Positions 18,129 through 29,687 of a stretch of 64,000 nt of DNA are shown here, piece by piece. Source of the stretch: Cryptosporidium bovis (taxonomy: Eukaryota > Apicomplexa > Conoidasida > Eucoccidiorida > Cryptosporidiidae); assembly GCA_009768925.2 (NCBI GenBank), contig VHIT02000012.1, positions 1-64,000 on the forward strand, in the 5' to 3' direction. Below the pieces are notes generated by a model. It was not told where the DNA came from. It saw only the letters and a program-made list of their open reading frames with translations, and searched no databases. The number at the start of each line of letters is the position of its first letter. The stretch's first letter is position 1. Made by a program: the position numbers and the translations under genes.

Positions 18129-20108
18129 ATGTCTCAAATATTTGAGTCACTAGGTGATAAATTTGAAAATGAGAATAAGAACATGATAAATCAAGTGGAT
18201 ATACATAATCGAAATGTTTCATTGAGAAATAAAAGTTTACCAGAAAAATTGGAGAAATACTTGAACAATGAAAAGGAGAGAGAGTTAGAGTCTTTATATG
18301 AGGAGAATAGACAGTTATTATTAGAAATTGCAAAATTAAGAAAAACAAATCAAATGTTGGTTAAGGACGTGTCGAAGAAGAATGAAATTATTGATAATTT
18401 GGATTCAAACTTAGTGGAAGTGGAAGAGAAGTTGGAAAACATAAAAAAGAAAAACATGAATATGTATAATGAAATATTAAACAGGGAAAGACAAAATATT
18501 AATATAAAAAATAACAATGAGAAGGTAGAAAATAATTCTAGTGAATATTTTATGAAGGCTTCCAATATAGGTAGATACAATACAGTTGATATAAAAAAAT
18601 CAAGTTTAAGTAAAATTGACAACAGACCAAAATCGACAAGCAGTAATATTAATGGTAATAATATCGATATTGAGGATTCAAAGTGGTTCCAGAATATAAT
18701 ATTAAAAACAGTTAAAGAAAGTAAAGAATATGATAATTTGAAATATGAAGTTGAAAAATTACAAAAAGAAGTATATTCAATGCAAAGTGATTTAAATAAG
18801 AATAATCGTAACATTAGTAATGATTTAGTTTTACAATTTTCAAAAAGTGAAAAGAACTTAAATGGCGATTTTGATAATATTAATACTGTATTTGATTCAA
18901 AAAACTCGATAAATAATACTTCTAGTAGTGTAAATACGAATTCGCTAGCTCAAGAACTAAAAGAGATTAATTCACCAAATATTGATTTGAATTTAAATAT
19001 TAGCAGCTCAAGTAAAGTAGGTTTCAATAATAAAAATGCTGATAAGGAAACAATGCCACCTAGAAGCGTTCATTTACTAATGGGAAAGACATTTTCAAGT
19101 TGCAATAATATTGATAAGAAAATAAATCAGTATAAGAGTGGTAAAATGAACGATTTAAATAATTTTAGTGGTATATCAGTGGATTTAGATAAAGAAAATT
19201 CTAGATTAAAAAACAACTTTAATAATAACTTTTTCAATTCAACTAATATCGTAAATGAACATGATTATCAATTTAGTAACTCAACTTCAAATCAGTATGT
19301 GGGCAATGTTAATTTTATGAACCAAAGGTTGGCGATGAATTCATCTAATATGTTGTATGGTGGTCAAAAACAACCACAAATAACAGCAAATAATAATAAC
19401 ATTAAATATACACGTTTCCACAATTCAAATACAAGTTCAACTTCGGTATTTAATAAAAGAAACAGTAACAATCATGACAATAATAATTCATTTCCGGGTA
19501 ATGACTATTTTCGCTATCAATTAAATTATGTTAATAATCATAGATCATTGCCTTTTCCTGGATATATCCCGAGTTCTAGCAAAGTTTTGAATAACATAGG
19601 TTTATACAATCAATATTATGGACAAGAATATATCCAAAACATTGCCGGTAGCGGAAACAGTAATGGTAATAACAATTTACCATTTAGAATAAAAGTTACA
19701 CAAAAATTTAGAAGAACAAGGAACACGTCTGTTCCACCTAAATATATTTTAAACAATCGTGTCGAAGATGAAGTAATGTTTGATTGTAACGACAACGACT
19801 GTAATAATAATAATGTACAGAACGATATACCACAAGGTTACATATGCTTTAAGACTTCAATTACCTCTCCAATTAATCACGAATCTGAATATTTATCCCC
19901 AAGTTCACCGTATTCTTTCTCTTCTTTCGGCAGTGGTATTTGTCCTTGCGATAAGGCCACTAATTATTGCACTATTAAAGAGAATAACGCCAATAGCGGA
20001 AACTATATCGCAAGAAATACCGGTTTTAAATCAAGATACTTTTCTTCTAACAATTCAACGTCAAAAAATCAGTTCAAGGGTTCAATAGGACTACTTAAAT
20101 TGAAATAA
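18129..20108 (+). CDS. Asn/Ser-rich coiled-coil protein of unknown function
   Basis: 659 residues from the ATG at 18129. A GTG six bases earlier is in frame but unlikely as a eukaryotic start. The N terminus has a long heptad-like, charged stretch at about 28-135 rich in Glu, Lys, Leu and Asn. A second, shorter coiled coil lies at about 195-235. The remainder is low-complexity Asn/Ser with no recognisable fold. It includes a basic patch (TQKFRRTRNTSVPPK) and scattered cysteines near the end. No signal peptide or membrane segment is seen. It may be a structural or cytoskeletal protein, but that is only a guess from the coiled coil. It converges with clathrin heavy chain. Confidence 0.7.
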   Translation: MSQIFESLGDKFENENKNMINQVDIHNRNVSLRNKSLPEKLEKYLNNEKERELESLYEENRQLLLEIAKLRKTNQMLVKDVSKKNEIIDNLDSNLVEVEEKLENIKKKNMNMYNEILNRERQNINIKNNNEKVENNSSEYFMKASNIGRYNTVDIKKSSLSKIDNRPKSTSSNINGNNIDIEDSKWFQNIILKTVKESKEYDNLKYEVEKLQKEVYSMQSDLNKNNRNISNDLVLQFSKSEKNLNGDFDNINTVFDSKNSINNTSSSVNTNSLAQELKEINSPNIDLNLNISSSSKVGFNNKNADKETMPPRSVHLLMGKTFSSCNNIDKKINQYKSGKMNDLNNFSGISVDLDKENSRLKNNFNNNFFNSTNIVNEHDYQFSNSTSNQYVGNVNFMNQRLAMNSSNMLYGGQKQPQITANNNNIKYTRFHNSNTSSTSVFNKRNSNNHDNNNSFPGNDYFRYQLNYVNNHRSLPFPGYIPSSSKVLNNIGLYNQYYGQEYIQNIAGSGNSNGNNNLPFRIKVTQKFRRTRNTSVPPKYILNNRVEDEVMFDCNDNDCNNNNVQNDIPQGYICFKTSITSPINHESEYLSPSSPYSFSSFGSGICPCDKATNYCTIKENNANSGNYIARNTGFKSRYFSSNNSTSKNQFKGSIGLLKLK

Positions 20109-20595
20109 TTATTGTTAAATATTCAAATAGACATTCTTTTTTCCAGTTAGATCGCTGCCTTGCCATTTTAATGATATATTCCTCAATTCTGTTTTCACTT
20201 TTATGTAATTAATCAAGTATGAAATATCTAGATAGTAGGTGTCAAGTATATAAATAAAAAAGTGGTCATGTCTAAACAAGTCCATTGATAATGAACATCC
20301 GTAAATAAATATAAGAGAAAAAAAAGAACTTAAATAGTGTCTACTTATAATATAGTATTTTTTTCATTGTCAAAAGGCGACTTTTTTTACTTTTTCAGTT
20401 AATGATTTTGTTTTACTCGTATTTTATTTAATTATTATGTATGTAAAAATATGAGTACATGGTTCCTTCTATTCTATTTTCATTTAAAATTCAAGGTATA
20501 ATACTAGTTTATGAAATAGAATGTTACATTATCGAATATTTAAATAATATAAAACAATGCCATACGATATAGTTAATATTTACATTACCGATTAA
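20109..20595. other. Convergent 3' intergenic gap
   Basis: 487 bases between two 3' ends. I see no gene, RNA fold or motif beyond A/T runs. It should hold both polyadenylation regions. Confidence 0.5.
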
Positions 20596-23500
20596 TTAAA
20601 AGAAAAATTGGTTACTATTTTCAATTTGACGACTAATATTGTTATTACTATTGATATTGTTATTATTCATAACGCTATCGTTATTTATATTACCAATAAC
20701 CAATTGTTGATTATTTATATTGGTATTACCTGAACCAACGATATCAACGGCACAATTAGAAATACTCTGAGAATTTGATATGCTTGGATTCCCACCACTA
20801 GAGGTTGTAGTTGCAGTAGTAGCATCATTTAAATGAATAGATTCAAGCTTCTTTTCAAGTACTTCTATCCTATTATTCATATCCCTTATATTTTGGATAA
20901 AAAAAGGAACTGTTATGTCCAGACAATTATGCTTCCAAGCCAATTCTAATATTACATCAGGACGTAAATATTCATAACATGTATATAAGCAAGCAACAAA
21001 ATTATCTTTCTTATCATTAATTAATAAGAATTCAAGTAAATCCTCAATAAGAGTGGAATTGCCACTTTTATATACAACCAGTATAGCCTCATCAATAAGC
21101 ATCTCTTTTTGACATATAGACAACGCTTGTTTGTAATTGGAATTCTTGTTAAGTAGATTAACTGCAATTTTCCTGAGTTCATTTACAGGATGATTCTCTA
21201 ATCTGCTTGAAAGACTAGCTTGGTCATAGTTATCACAAGTCGTTATTAATTTCATTAACTTGTCAACTTGTACTTTATCAATGTACAGATTAATTAGTGA
21301 TTCATTTACTATTTGTATATTTTCTTCATATATTGTTTCTAAGAAGTTTTGTATTATTGATATATCATAAATTTGATTGCGATTTTTACCTTTGAAATCA
21401 CTTGGACCACTATCATCGGTTCCCCTAGTCGATCCACCATTAAAGTACTCTTGAATAAATCTTGTACATATACTTGATATGTCAAATCTATTAACATTAT
21501 TTGCCTTGTTAATATTGGAGTTGACTGAAGATTTTGATGGAGAATTGTCTAACAAATCGCTTTTAGTTGGTTTAAATATACATATTAGTAAGTTGTTAAG
21601 TAACTCAGGATGTTCATGTAAATAAAATGTCATTGACTTGTATATAATGTCAACGTTAGTTACATTTTGGAGTATATTCAAAAATTCATCATCGCTCCAA
21701 GCAACGTCTGAATGATTTATAATGGCTAATATTGCCTGATCGTATTCTTTATATTGCATATAGAGGTAAACGACTTCTTTCCAAAGTTGTCTTTGTTCAC
21801 ATATTCTTGTTAACTTGGGTATATTTATGCGTCCTGAATGTTTAGAACAATAATTCATCAATTTCTCTGGTGTGTATTTGGCGTACAGTATTCCTAATTC
21901 AGTAAATAAACTTCCATGTGCTCTGTCCGTATTTTGAATAGCACCTTCTAATAGTGCCAATAATTCATTAGTCATATTTTTTTTCTCGTATTCGCTTACA
22001 ACGTCTTCACAGTAGTCAGGATAAACAATTATGTTTATTCCTGCTTGATATGCTAATTCAGACTCACCTATCTGCATACAGACTTGTAGTAACTCCTTCC
22101 ATGTCTTCGGAGAATTGGCTTTCTTAGCACTTTCTAATGCGTTGTTATAATCTTTCAATTGAATGTAACAGCTAGTTAAACGTGAATAATTTGGTATAGC
22201 CTGATAAAATATAATAGAATACTTGTATACATTCTCATCCATAAGTCTATCACCTATTTTCTGTAATTGAACTGTATTTATACCCTGTAGAAATGCCTGT
22301 AACTCATCAATCATTTCTAATTTTGACATACAATACGCGAGCTCGGTATCTATGATTGGATCTTTTGATATTCTAGAGTCCTTTACTCTTCTTATCATTT
22401 GTAAATATCTATACAAATCGTTGTAAGATTCATTATTTAGACAATTTTCAATCACTTGACGGTAGTCTCTTGTATTTTCAGATTTAATAAAACATTCAAT
22501 CGCTTCTTTGCATTTACCAGTCTTTAGATACTGTTGACCTAAAGTGTCCCAGACGGAGTTATCATTACAATACACTGCAAATTCATGTACTTTTGAATAA
22601 TCCAATCTATTTAATTGATCATTGGTTAAAATGCTGTCATCAAAATCATTTACTGATATTGCTTCATCCTCATTTTTATCGTCTTGCAATATTTTTATTT
22701 TTGCCATTATAAGTAATGTATCTATGGCTTCACTGTTAAATGAAAATTTTTTATATATTTGAAATGCTTGTTGAGGTAAATTATGTTCCATTGCTACCTT
22801 AGCAACTTCTTTTGCATCATAGTTATCTAATCTCGAAATATAATCATCCAATCTTCTCACATCTATTTTGATTGATGTAAGTAATAATAAATTTTGTAAA
22901 TTTTTATTTTGAGAAAACTCTGAATTGTTTACGTGAAATATTATCTTATCTAGTAATTCTAATAAAGAATTAGGTACATCTGCATTTATGAATGCTCTTA
23001 TAATACAGCTTATTTCCTCCGGTTTGTTGTAAAACTCAGGTAATATTGAAGATATAACCTGATCTATAATAGACTGTTTACATTGCTCATTTATTGATGA
23101 AGATGTTTTACTTAGTACTTTGTTCCATAAATTAAGATCCTGACGTTCAACCAGATAACGTGCTAAAAGTCTATATAAGTCATTTTTATATGTAACTTGT
23201 ATAATTTCATCATCACATTGTCCCCAGGCCTTTCTATACGCTATATATGCTAGATATGGATCCCTATCTTCACAATAATCACCAATTATTTTAGAATCAT
23301 AATAAGGATTAGTTTTCAAAAAATTCTCTGAATCCTTATTCATATCAATATATATTTTTGCCAGTGCATTATGTAGTGAAGGATCTTGATAACCTTCTTG
23401 TACTCTTTCCTCTAACCAATTTAACAATAGTTTTAGTCTATTTCTATTCTCAGCTTGTTGTATAAGTTCACTAAATGAAAATGAAGAACCAAGGGTTTTA

Positions 23501-26500
23501 ATTTCTTGTAATAAAGATTTGACTAAATCCTCTGATCCATCTAGGTCTATTAGCGTTCCTATCACAAGGGGCGTTTGGCTTGGATTTATCTTTAATGTGT
23601 ATACCTGAATATATTTATATAGTGACATGTGATATAGATAATTTACCAATTCCTCAACTCTATGATGCAAATCACACACCCATATTAATGGTCTTAGGTC
23701 ATTCATTTTAATATTTTTGAAATATTCTATTACCTGATCTGGATCATAGGATTGTGGAAAATCTCTGCATATTCTTTCAGCCTCTTGTATCTGTCCTAAA
23801 TGAATCGAGGATTCTATATATTTAAATATAATGTATGTAGACAATGAACCACCATTACTACTTGAATTTGAATTGTTGGAGTTAGATAGTTTATTTGTCC
23901 CTGTAACTAAACCCAATGAAACTTTATTTCCTGCATGCTTCTGTGAATCAAAATTATTGCATCCACTAAAAGAGGACAATGGAGTTTCTATCGATTCAGA
24001 AGACCCCACTGTAGACATATTCGTATTTCCTGACAAATATTGAGATAAGTTAGAACCTATTACATAATATATTCCTTCCCATATGTTTTGTTGCTCAAAT
24101 AACGTTATTATGTTCTCAATCCCTATGTTGTCTATATTTTTTATACATACTTGTATAACGCTTTGTAATATCGTATTGCTATTATTTGTATTGCTCAATG
24201 CTATTGAACTTATATTATTACTCGCCGTCGTCATTCCATTATTTGTAATACTATTGTTTATACCACCTGCGCTACTACTTGCATTTATTGAGTTGCTCGT
24301 ATTTTTGCAAACTAACAATAATTCTTTTAAGCAGTCAAACCTTGTCCTAGGGCTTAATTTAGATAAATAATTTGCCAACCAATCTGTATTTAAGCTACCA
24401 CATGCAACTCCTAATATTCTTCTTATGTCTTTCATATCAGTAAAATTTTCCAATGAACGTTCATATAAACCTGCTTTCTCACAAAGAATAGCAATTGAAT
24501 GTTTATCAAAGTGAGTGAATACATCCATTTGAAAAAGTGCTTCTGCTACTTGTGGTGCATGTAATAAGTTAAGTTCAAATAATTTAGTTTGTAAAGCAGA
24601 ATCTTCAGGTCTATTTCCCTTAAGATGATCTAATAATATTGATGTTATTTCCTTATACTTTCCATGTGATGTAAATATGTCCACTATTGATGACTTATCT
24701 ATGTTCAAACCAATATCTTCTATATTATTTTCTGCTGAATTAATGTTATTGTTCGGTTGAAGTAAAACAGTTCTTACAAATTCCACCGTTCCTTCTACAT
24801 TATTTGCTATCAATAAACTATTTAATAATGACCTTATATCTGTTGTTATCGTTGGCCAATTTGAGGCTTTTTGTTCCTTAATAAAATTAATAACTTCACT
24901 ATAACTACCTATACTTATCAACGTTTGCAATATTTTTGTTGGATTTACAGGGTTACACTTGTTATAAACTTTCAACGCTAATTTTTTATCTATTGAATTT
25001 GAAAGAAGAATGTCACCCAATTCTTCTGAAAAAGTTAATTTCTCTTCATTTACAAGTGACTGAACAAATAAATTGGGATTACTTATGGTTGTAAATTCTG
25101 TCATGTAAGAATTTACGCACTGCGAAAATAACAACCGAATACATTCTATACTCTCAAATTGGTTTAGCGTGTGAAATTTTAATAATGTAATAAAATACTG
25201 AAATAAAACTTTTTGACTCGAATCTACCATCTTAAAATGATTAAGTGTTGCCGGAGTTCTCAAACTATTACTTTTATTCAATGAGGCTATTCTACTTGCA
25301 CTTAAATAATCCATCCTCTTAACTGCATCGTTAAATGCACTTATTGAATGCTCATCTGTACCCTGATAACCATATCTTTTTGCCCATTTAGTTAACTCGC
25401 TATTGTTAAACAACTCGGAGTTTGATTGTAAATATGATACTATATTCAAACTATTTAATGTTATATGAAGAACTAAACCTTTCTTGTTTGCTATACATAT
25501 CCCATGAGAACGGCTAGGAGAACCCAAAAATATTGCGTCCTGACATACCGTACTTGTGTATATTAATTTATTTGATGTAGGTTCAACCACGTGAAGTATA
25601 CCACCTCTAGTTATTATAAATATTACACCAAAATAATTTGATACATATGTATATATTGGAAAATCAAAAGTTCCAGAACCTGTTTCCGAGACTGGTAAAT
25701 CTATTGTCGTCTTAAATGGTGTATATGTTTGATTAACACCATCAACACCACTTCCACCCCTATGTCCAGAAATGTCCATTACATGGAGCTTTGCATTTTG
25801 TTGGTCTTGTCTTTTTTCCACAAAACATACAATAGATGCAGGTGTATTTTGAAAATCGTCGATTATCAATTCGCCAAAATTTCCTGAAAAACCCTCAATT
25901 AATTGCTGCTGGCGTTTTTCTACCGAAAACAACTGTAATTGGCCTTGAACTGTTATATTTCCAGTAGTTTCACATGTAACGGGACAAAGACCCATCAATA
26001 AACACCATCTTTGTGCTGAATCTGTCTGATAACCAACTATTTGCGTTGAACCACTTGACAATTTCCCTGCCCTCTCAAATATCTTTATTGGTATTGTATT
26101 TGAAACTCCTAGTTCTATTGTCCAATGATATACACCCTTATCACCTATAATAGCTAATATCTTGGGTGAAAGCCATCTCCAATACACAATTGATTCTGGA
26201 ATAACAAATGCTCCTAGTTTTTCTTTTGTATCTAAATTAAATATTTGCAATGTACATCCACTTTCTTCATATTTACCTCTAACTACTAGTATATTTTCTA
26301 ATGGATGAATCAATGCACTTTCTGCCTTCATTGGTTTCTTATTCACATTTTTTGTCTGTGTATCTATTACAATAATATGTGAACCACCATCTAAATTAGT
26401 TTCTTTAACACCAACATACTTATCACCTTCTAGTGTCAAACTACCGAAGCGAAAACACGATGAATTAACTCCTAATTCCTCTAAATTAACCAGAATATTT

Positions 26501-26535
26501 GTTGTTACAGGGATTCCGCCTCCCTTATTCTGCAT
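20596..26535 (-). CDS. CLTC: Clathrin heavy chain
   Basis: Triskelion-forming vesicle coat protein, 1979 residues (about 1675 in animals). The N terminus matches the clathrin beta-propeller pattern (conserved SSCFRFGSLTLEGDKYVGVKE, then NVNKKPMKAESALIHP, then WRWLSPKILAIIG). After the linker come repeated alpha-solenoid clathrin repeats through the rest of the chain. Examples are YDPDQVIEYFKN, IDLDGSEDLVKSLL and the hub region with LAYCMSKLEMIDELQAFL. Extra length comes from Ser/Asn inserts at about 740-790, 855-905 and 1660-1685 and from a disordered Asn-rich tail after about 1895. It starts at the only plausible ATG. It shares a divergent upstream region with centrin. In apicomplexans clathrin is mostly linked to Golgi-derived and secretory-organelle traffic (established for Toxoplasma). 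Confidence 0.96.
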   Translation of the reverse strand: MQNKGGGIPVTTNILVNLEELGVNSSCFRFGSLTLEGDKYVGVKETNLDGGSHIIVIDTQTKNVNKKPMKAESALIHPLENILVVRGKYEESGCTLQIFNLDTKEKLGAFVIPESIVYWRWLSPKILAIIGDKGVYHWTIELGVSNTIPIKIFERAGKLSSGSTQIVGYQTDSAQRWCLLMGLCPVTCETTGNITVQGQLQLFSVEKRQQQLIEGFSGNFGELIIDDFQNTPASIVCFVEKRQDQQNAKLHVMDISGHRGGSGVDGVNQTYTPFKTTIDLPVSETGSGTFDFPIYTYVSNYFGVIFIITRGGILHVVEPTSNKLIYTSTVCQDAIFLGSPSRSHGICIANKKGLVLHITLNSLNIVSYLQSNSELFNNSELTKWAKRYGYQGTDEHSISAFNDAVKRMDYLSASRIASLNKSNSLRTPATLNHFKMVDSSQKVLFQYFITLLKFHTLNQFESIECIRLLFSQCVNSYMTEFTTISNPNLFVQSLVNEEKLTFSEELGDILLSNSIDKKLALKVYNKCNPVNPTKILQTLISIGSYSEVINFIKEQKASNWPTITTDIRSLLNSLLIANNVEGTVEFVRTVLLQPNNNINSAENNIEDIGLNIDKSSIVDIFTSHGKYKEITSILLDHLKGNRPEDSALQTKLFELNLLHAPQVAEALFQMDVFTHFDKHSIAILCEKAGLYERSLENFTDMKDIRRILGVACGSLNTDWLANYLSKLSPRTRFDCLKELLLVCKNTSNSINASSSAGGINNSITNNGMTTASNNISSIALSNTNNSNTILQSVIQVCIKNIDNIGIENIITLFEQQNIWEGIYYVIGSNLSQYLSGNTNMSTVGSSESIETPLSSFSGCNNFDSQKHAGNKVSLGLVTGTNKLSNSNNSNSSSNGGSLSTYIIFKYIESSIHLGQIQEAERICRDFPQSYDPDQVIEYFKNIKMNDLRPLIWVCDLHHRVEELVNYLYHMSLYKYIQVYTLKINPSQTPLVIGTLIDLDGSEDLVKSLLQEIKTLGSSFSFSELIQQAENRNRLKLLLNWLEERVQEGYQDPSLHNALAKIYIDMNKDSENFLKTNPYYDSKIIGDYCEDRDPYLAYIAYRKAWGQCDDEIIQVTYKNDLYRLLARYLVERQDLNLWNKVLSKTSSSINEQCKQSIIDQVISSILPEFYNKPEEISCIIRAFINADVPNSLLELLDKIIFHVNNSEFSQNKNLQNLLLLTSIKIDVRRLDDYISRLDNYDAKEVAKVAMEHNLPQQAFQIYKKFSFNSEAIDTLLIMAKIKILQDDKNEDEAISVNDFDDSILTNDQLNRLDYSKVHEFAVYCNDNSVWDTLGQQYLKTGKCKEAIECFIKSENTRDYRQVIENCLNNESYNDLYRYLQMIRRVKDSRISKDPIIDTELAYCMSKLEMIDELQAFLQGINTVQLQKIGDRLMDENVYKYSIIFYQAIPNYSRLTSCYIQLKDYNNALESAKKANSPKTWKELLQVCMQIGESELAYQAGINIIVYPDYCEDVVSEYEKKNMTNELLALLEGAIQNTDRAHGSLFTELGILYAKYTPEKLMNYCSKHSGRINIPKLTRICEQRQLWKEVVYLYMQYKEYDQAILAIINHSDVAWSDDEFLNILQNVTNVDIIYKSMTFYLHEHPELLNNLLICIFKPTKSDLLDNSPSKSSVNSNINKANNVNRFDISSICTRFIQEYFNGGSTRGTDDSGPSDFKGKNRNQIYDISIIQNFLETIYEENIQIVNESLINLYIDKVQVDKLMKLITTCDNYDQASLSSRLENHPVNELRKIAVNLLNKNSNYKQALSICQKEMLIDEAILVVYKSGNSTLIEDLLEFLLINDKKDNFVACLYTCYEYLRPDVILELAWKHNCLDITVPFFIQNIRDMNNRIEVLEKKLESIHLNDATTATTTSSGGNPSISNSQSISNCAVDIVGSGNTNINNQQLVIGNINNDSVMNNNNINSNNNISRQIENSNQFFF

Positions 26536-27256
26536 TATTTATTGATTTATTACTATTTAACTAATAAATCTTTATTTGTATTAAAAAAAACTGTGTACTA
26601 TTATTGTTATTTATCACTTGTTTGTGTTTAAATATTAATAATACGTCGCAATTCTTATCTTTATGTATTAATTTTTATTTTATGTAATTAATATAGTACT
26701 ATAAGCAATAATAATATACTTATGTAAAAAAATTATTAATGGGATCTAATTTTACTTTTTCTTTTGTTTTTCTTAATCAGTATATTACTGCTTGTAAATA
26801 CCTTAATAGAAACATAAATTATAAATATAAATACAGATGAAGAATGTATTACTCCTTATCAACAAACGTGATTAACCAAACGTATATGTTTATATTAATT
26901 ATAGTTATACCTTATGTCTTACTCTACCATAAATTCTCTTTTTTTATTATTTATTATTCATCCTACTCCTCTTTCTTTTTTTTTCTCATTTTACCATAAA
27001 AGATTTAATTTTGAGGGGTACCATGAGCGCCTTCTTCATTGGCGCTAACATATAATAACATGTAATAATTGTGGGGTTCATATAAAATAAAAAAAAGTAA
27101 ATTAAATAAACCACATTCAATATAGGAATAAATTGTTAGGTTACAATAGTATATACATAACAATAGCATAAATAATAAATATAACCATAGTAATAAATAA
27201 GTAAATAACGTATAATTTGCTTTTAAATTGAAATATTTAACAATATTTAGTTTAAA
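26536..27256. promoter_or_regulatory. Shared divergent promoter of clathrin heavy chain and centrin
   Basis: 721 bases, very A+T-rich apart from a short patch at 27013-27050. That patch holds GAGCGCC (27025-27031) and ATTGGCGC (27038-27045), two E2F-like cores in opposite orientation 7 bases apart. Poly-T runs flank it. No gene is seen. Confidence 0.4.
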
Positions 27257-27754
27257 ATGAGAAAAAGAACTTCTCCAACAAGGAAACGAGGTAATGAATG
27301 GCCTGGACTAACTGATGATGAAATAGAAGAAATAAGAAAAACGTTTAATTTATTTGACACTGACGGCTCTGGAACTATAGATCCAAAAGAAATGAAGGCA
27401 GCAATGCAAAGTCTGGGATTTGAGAGTCAGAATCCAACAATGTATCAATTAATTGCTGATTTAGATCGCGAGGGTTCATCTGCAATAGATTTTGAAGAAT
27501 TTTTAGATGCTATATCATCTAAATTAGGTGACAAAGATAGTCGTGAAGGCATACAGAAAATATTCGCAATGTTTGATGACGACAAAACCGGCACAATTTC
27601 ACTTAAAAATTTAAAAAGAGTAGCTCATGAGTTGGGTGAAACTATGACAGACGATGAACTTAGGGAAATGATCGAAAGAGCAGATAGTAATGGTGATGGT
27701 GAAATAAGCTTTGAAGACTTTTACAGTATAATGACTAAAAAAACATTTGTTTGA
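27257..27754 (+). CDS. CETN: Centrin
   Basis: Calcium-binding EF-hand protein of centrosomes/centriolar plaques, 165 residues, close to the family length. There are four EF-hands. EF1 [12 protein letters not shown] is canonical. EF2 [12 protein letters not shown] has Glu at position 3 and is probably weak. EF3 [12 protein letters not shown] lacks the final Glu, as in human centrins. EF4 [12 protein letters not shown] has Asp at position 12. The central [22 protein letters not shown] and the near-terminal FYSIMTKK match centrins closely rather than calmodulin. The short basic head ([11 protein letters not shown]) is also centrin-like. It starts at the first ATG. It ends 74 bases from the convergent LMBR1-like gene. 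Confidence 0.95.
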   Translation: MRKRTSPTRKRGNEWPGLTDDEIEEIRKTFNLFDTDGSGTIDPKEMKAAMQSLGFESQNPTMYQLIADLDREGSSAIDFEEFLDAISSKLGDKDSREGIQKIFAMFDDDKTGTISLKNLKRVAHELGETMTDDELREMIERADSNGDGEISFEDFYSIMTKKTFV

Positions 27755-27828
27755 TTAAATGATGAAATAGTTTTAGAGAAAAATTAGTTATTTACTAAAC
27801 TACATTAAATAACAGTTATTTTATTAGC

Positions 27829-29388
27829 CTATTTATTATTTGTAATATATTTCGTTAGTACTTTTGGTGTTTTCTGATTAATTTTAATCCCGTTATCCCA
27901 AATGAAAGATGTAAAGTAAATAATTAATGTAGATATAGATACACCAAATAAACTGTAAACAAAAATATGATTGGGTATAAATTTATAATTTAACTTTGTG
28001 TTTGAAGCAAGTAAAAATATATAATACAGGTCTGATTTAAATAACCAAGACGAAGATAAATTTGTAATAAATATGATATTAATTGCAGAAAATAAAACCG
28101 TACCAATGTTAAATATTATAGAATTTAATGGTGTTTTCGATTTTATCATGATATGTATAGGAAAACAATAACATAATTTTTGTGCAAGTATATTCCATGT
28201 AAAGCATACGTTTATACTTAAATATACCGGAAGTATAATGGAAAAAACTATAAATAATAAATTTATAAATTGATTACCAGAATAATTAATTGTTTTATTA
28301 GAATCAAATATTAAATTAACGATGAATATAATAAATATCGATAATGATAACAATAAACTAAAGAACAACAAAATTAATTTTGTTGCTAAATATATATAGT
28401 CTTCACTTTTAATGTTATAACCAGCCTCAATATTTTCAAGATATGTATTTAATGATATAACCTCTTTTTCATATTTACGTATTTTGTTTTTAATATTTCT
28501 TTTCATATTAATAGACAGAATAAAATTTGATGAAAATATGTTTCCACTTGTATTTTCCAAGAAATTATCATATTTTTTTTTTAACTCTTCACCTTTAATA
28601 GAAAGTAACTTTGATATTTCAAATATTTCTGATATTTTATGTTTATATTCATCTTTATCCAATTTTTTAGGTCTGTTTTGAAATGTATATAATAAATATA
28701 ATGGAATTAATACGCATCCTACACCTATAAATAAAACATTATAAACATAGCCAATAAAGAGAAATAATGATGTAACTGATATAAAAAATGAGCCATTTGT
28801 ATGTAATATATTATTAGTACACTCATTTGATAATACATAACCCAAATTAATTAGTTCACTACATGTTATATTAGAAACAGAGTTTATAATTATTTCCCTA
28901 AATACACCATAATTACCACCTATAAGAGTCCATACTATGACCATTACAATAAATGCAAGTATATATGGTGTATATGACCTTTTTAAACCTATTCCCGTAT
29001 CAAACTGAGTTTCATAATAGAACATTGAAAATGGGAATAATACTGAAATAAATAAAATATCTGTAACTAATATAACATTAAATAATATATCAATATTAAC
29101 AGTTCTTTGGTCTTGACTTCCAATTATTGGGTATTTGTTTAATATACTTATAGGAACCAGCATAAAATTTAGCCATAATAACTGTAATCCTGTTAAAATT
29201 AACAATCTTGAAAGTAATGTTTGTTTAAAAAACCCTAGCAATTTATCAGTTAATAATAGAAATAATTAAATAAGCACTAACATACCTCTTGAATCATCCT
29301 TATCCTCAAAAATATAAAGAATTCGAAGGCTTATAAGAAATGTTAATACATTATAGACTATAACAAAAGAAACTAAAATGAAATCCAT
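27829..29388 (-). CDS. LMBR1-family multi-pass membrane protein (LMBD1-like)
   Basis: Two exons, 29388-29286 and 29234-27829, joined over a 51-base intron with a GTATGT donor and a GCTAG acceptor. The frame is phase-consistent and gives 502 residues. The first exon supplies the ATG and the first membrane segment (MDFILVSFVIVYNVLTF). The second exon alone lacks an ATG. The chain has about nine hydrophobic segments split by a central charged, coiled-coil-like cytosolic stretch at about 235-295. LFPFSMFYYE matches the VPFxxFFYE signature of LMBD1/LMBR1 proteins. LMBD1 in animals is a lysosomal cobalamin-export partner, and other members act as membrane-trafficking or signalling adaptors. The specific role here is unknown. 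It is divergent from SMC5. Confidence 0.75.
29235..29285 (-). other. Intron (51 bases)
   Basis: Minus-strand donor G|GTATGT at 29285 and acceptor TTGCTAG ending at 29235, phase 1. A branch-like TATTAACTGA lies about 15 bases before the acceptor. Its removal joins an ATG-containing hydrophobic exon to the main frame. Confidence 0.8.
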
Positions 29389-29687
29389 AAATAAATATCA
29401 TATAAATAATCAACCTATTTACAATCTATTTAGTGAACAAGTGCTTACAAAATATATATTTTCGCTTTAATTGTATATTTACGTCATTTGGTATTTGGCG
29501 CCCTAAAAATTCATGAACTGTGTACCGATTTGATGTGCATTACCCACAAACTAATATAGAATATATTACTTGCTTGTTTAATTTTTCAATTCTAATTCTG
29601 ATTAAATAGAATTATATAATTATAGTCTAAATTTTTTGGTAACAAACATTTGTTTGCGAGTCTTATGCTGTTAAATTGTCTATAAGA
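29389..29687. promoter_or_regulatory. Shared divergent promoter of LMBR1-like gene and SMC5
   Basis: A 299-base gap containing TTTGGCGCC at 29494-29502, an E2F-like site, 186 bases before the SMC5 ATG. The rest is A+T-rich with no gene. Confidence 0.5.
29494..29502 (+). promoter_or_regulatory. E2F-like site TTTGGCGCC
   Basis: Lies 186 bases before the SMC5 ATG in an A+T-rich gap and matches TTTSSCGC. Confidence 0.5.
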
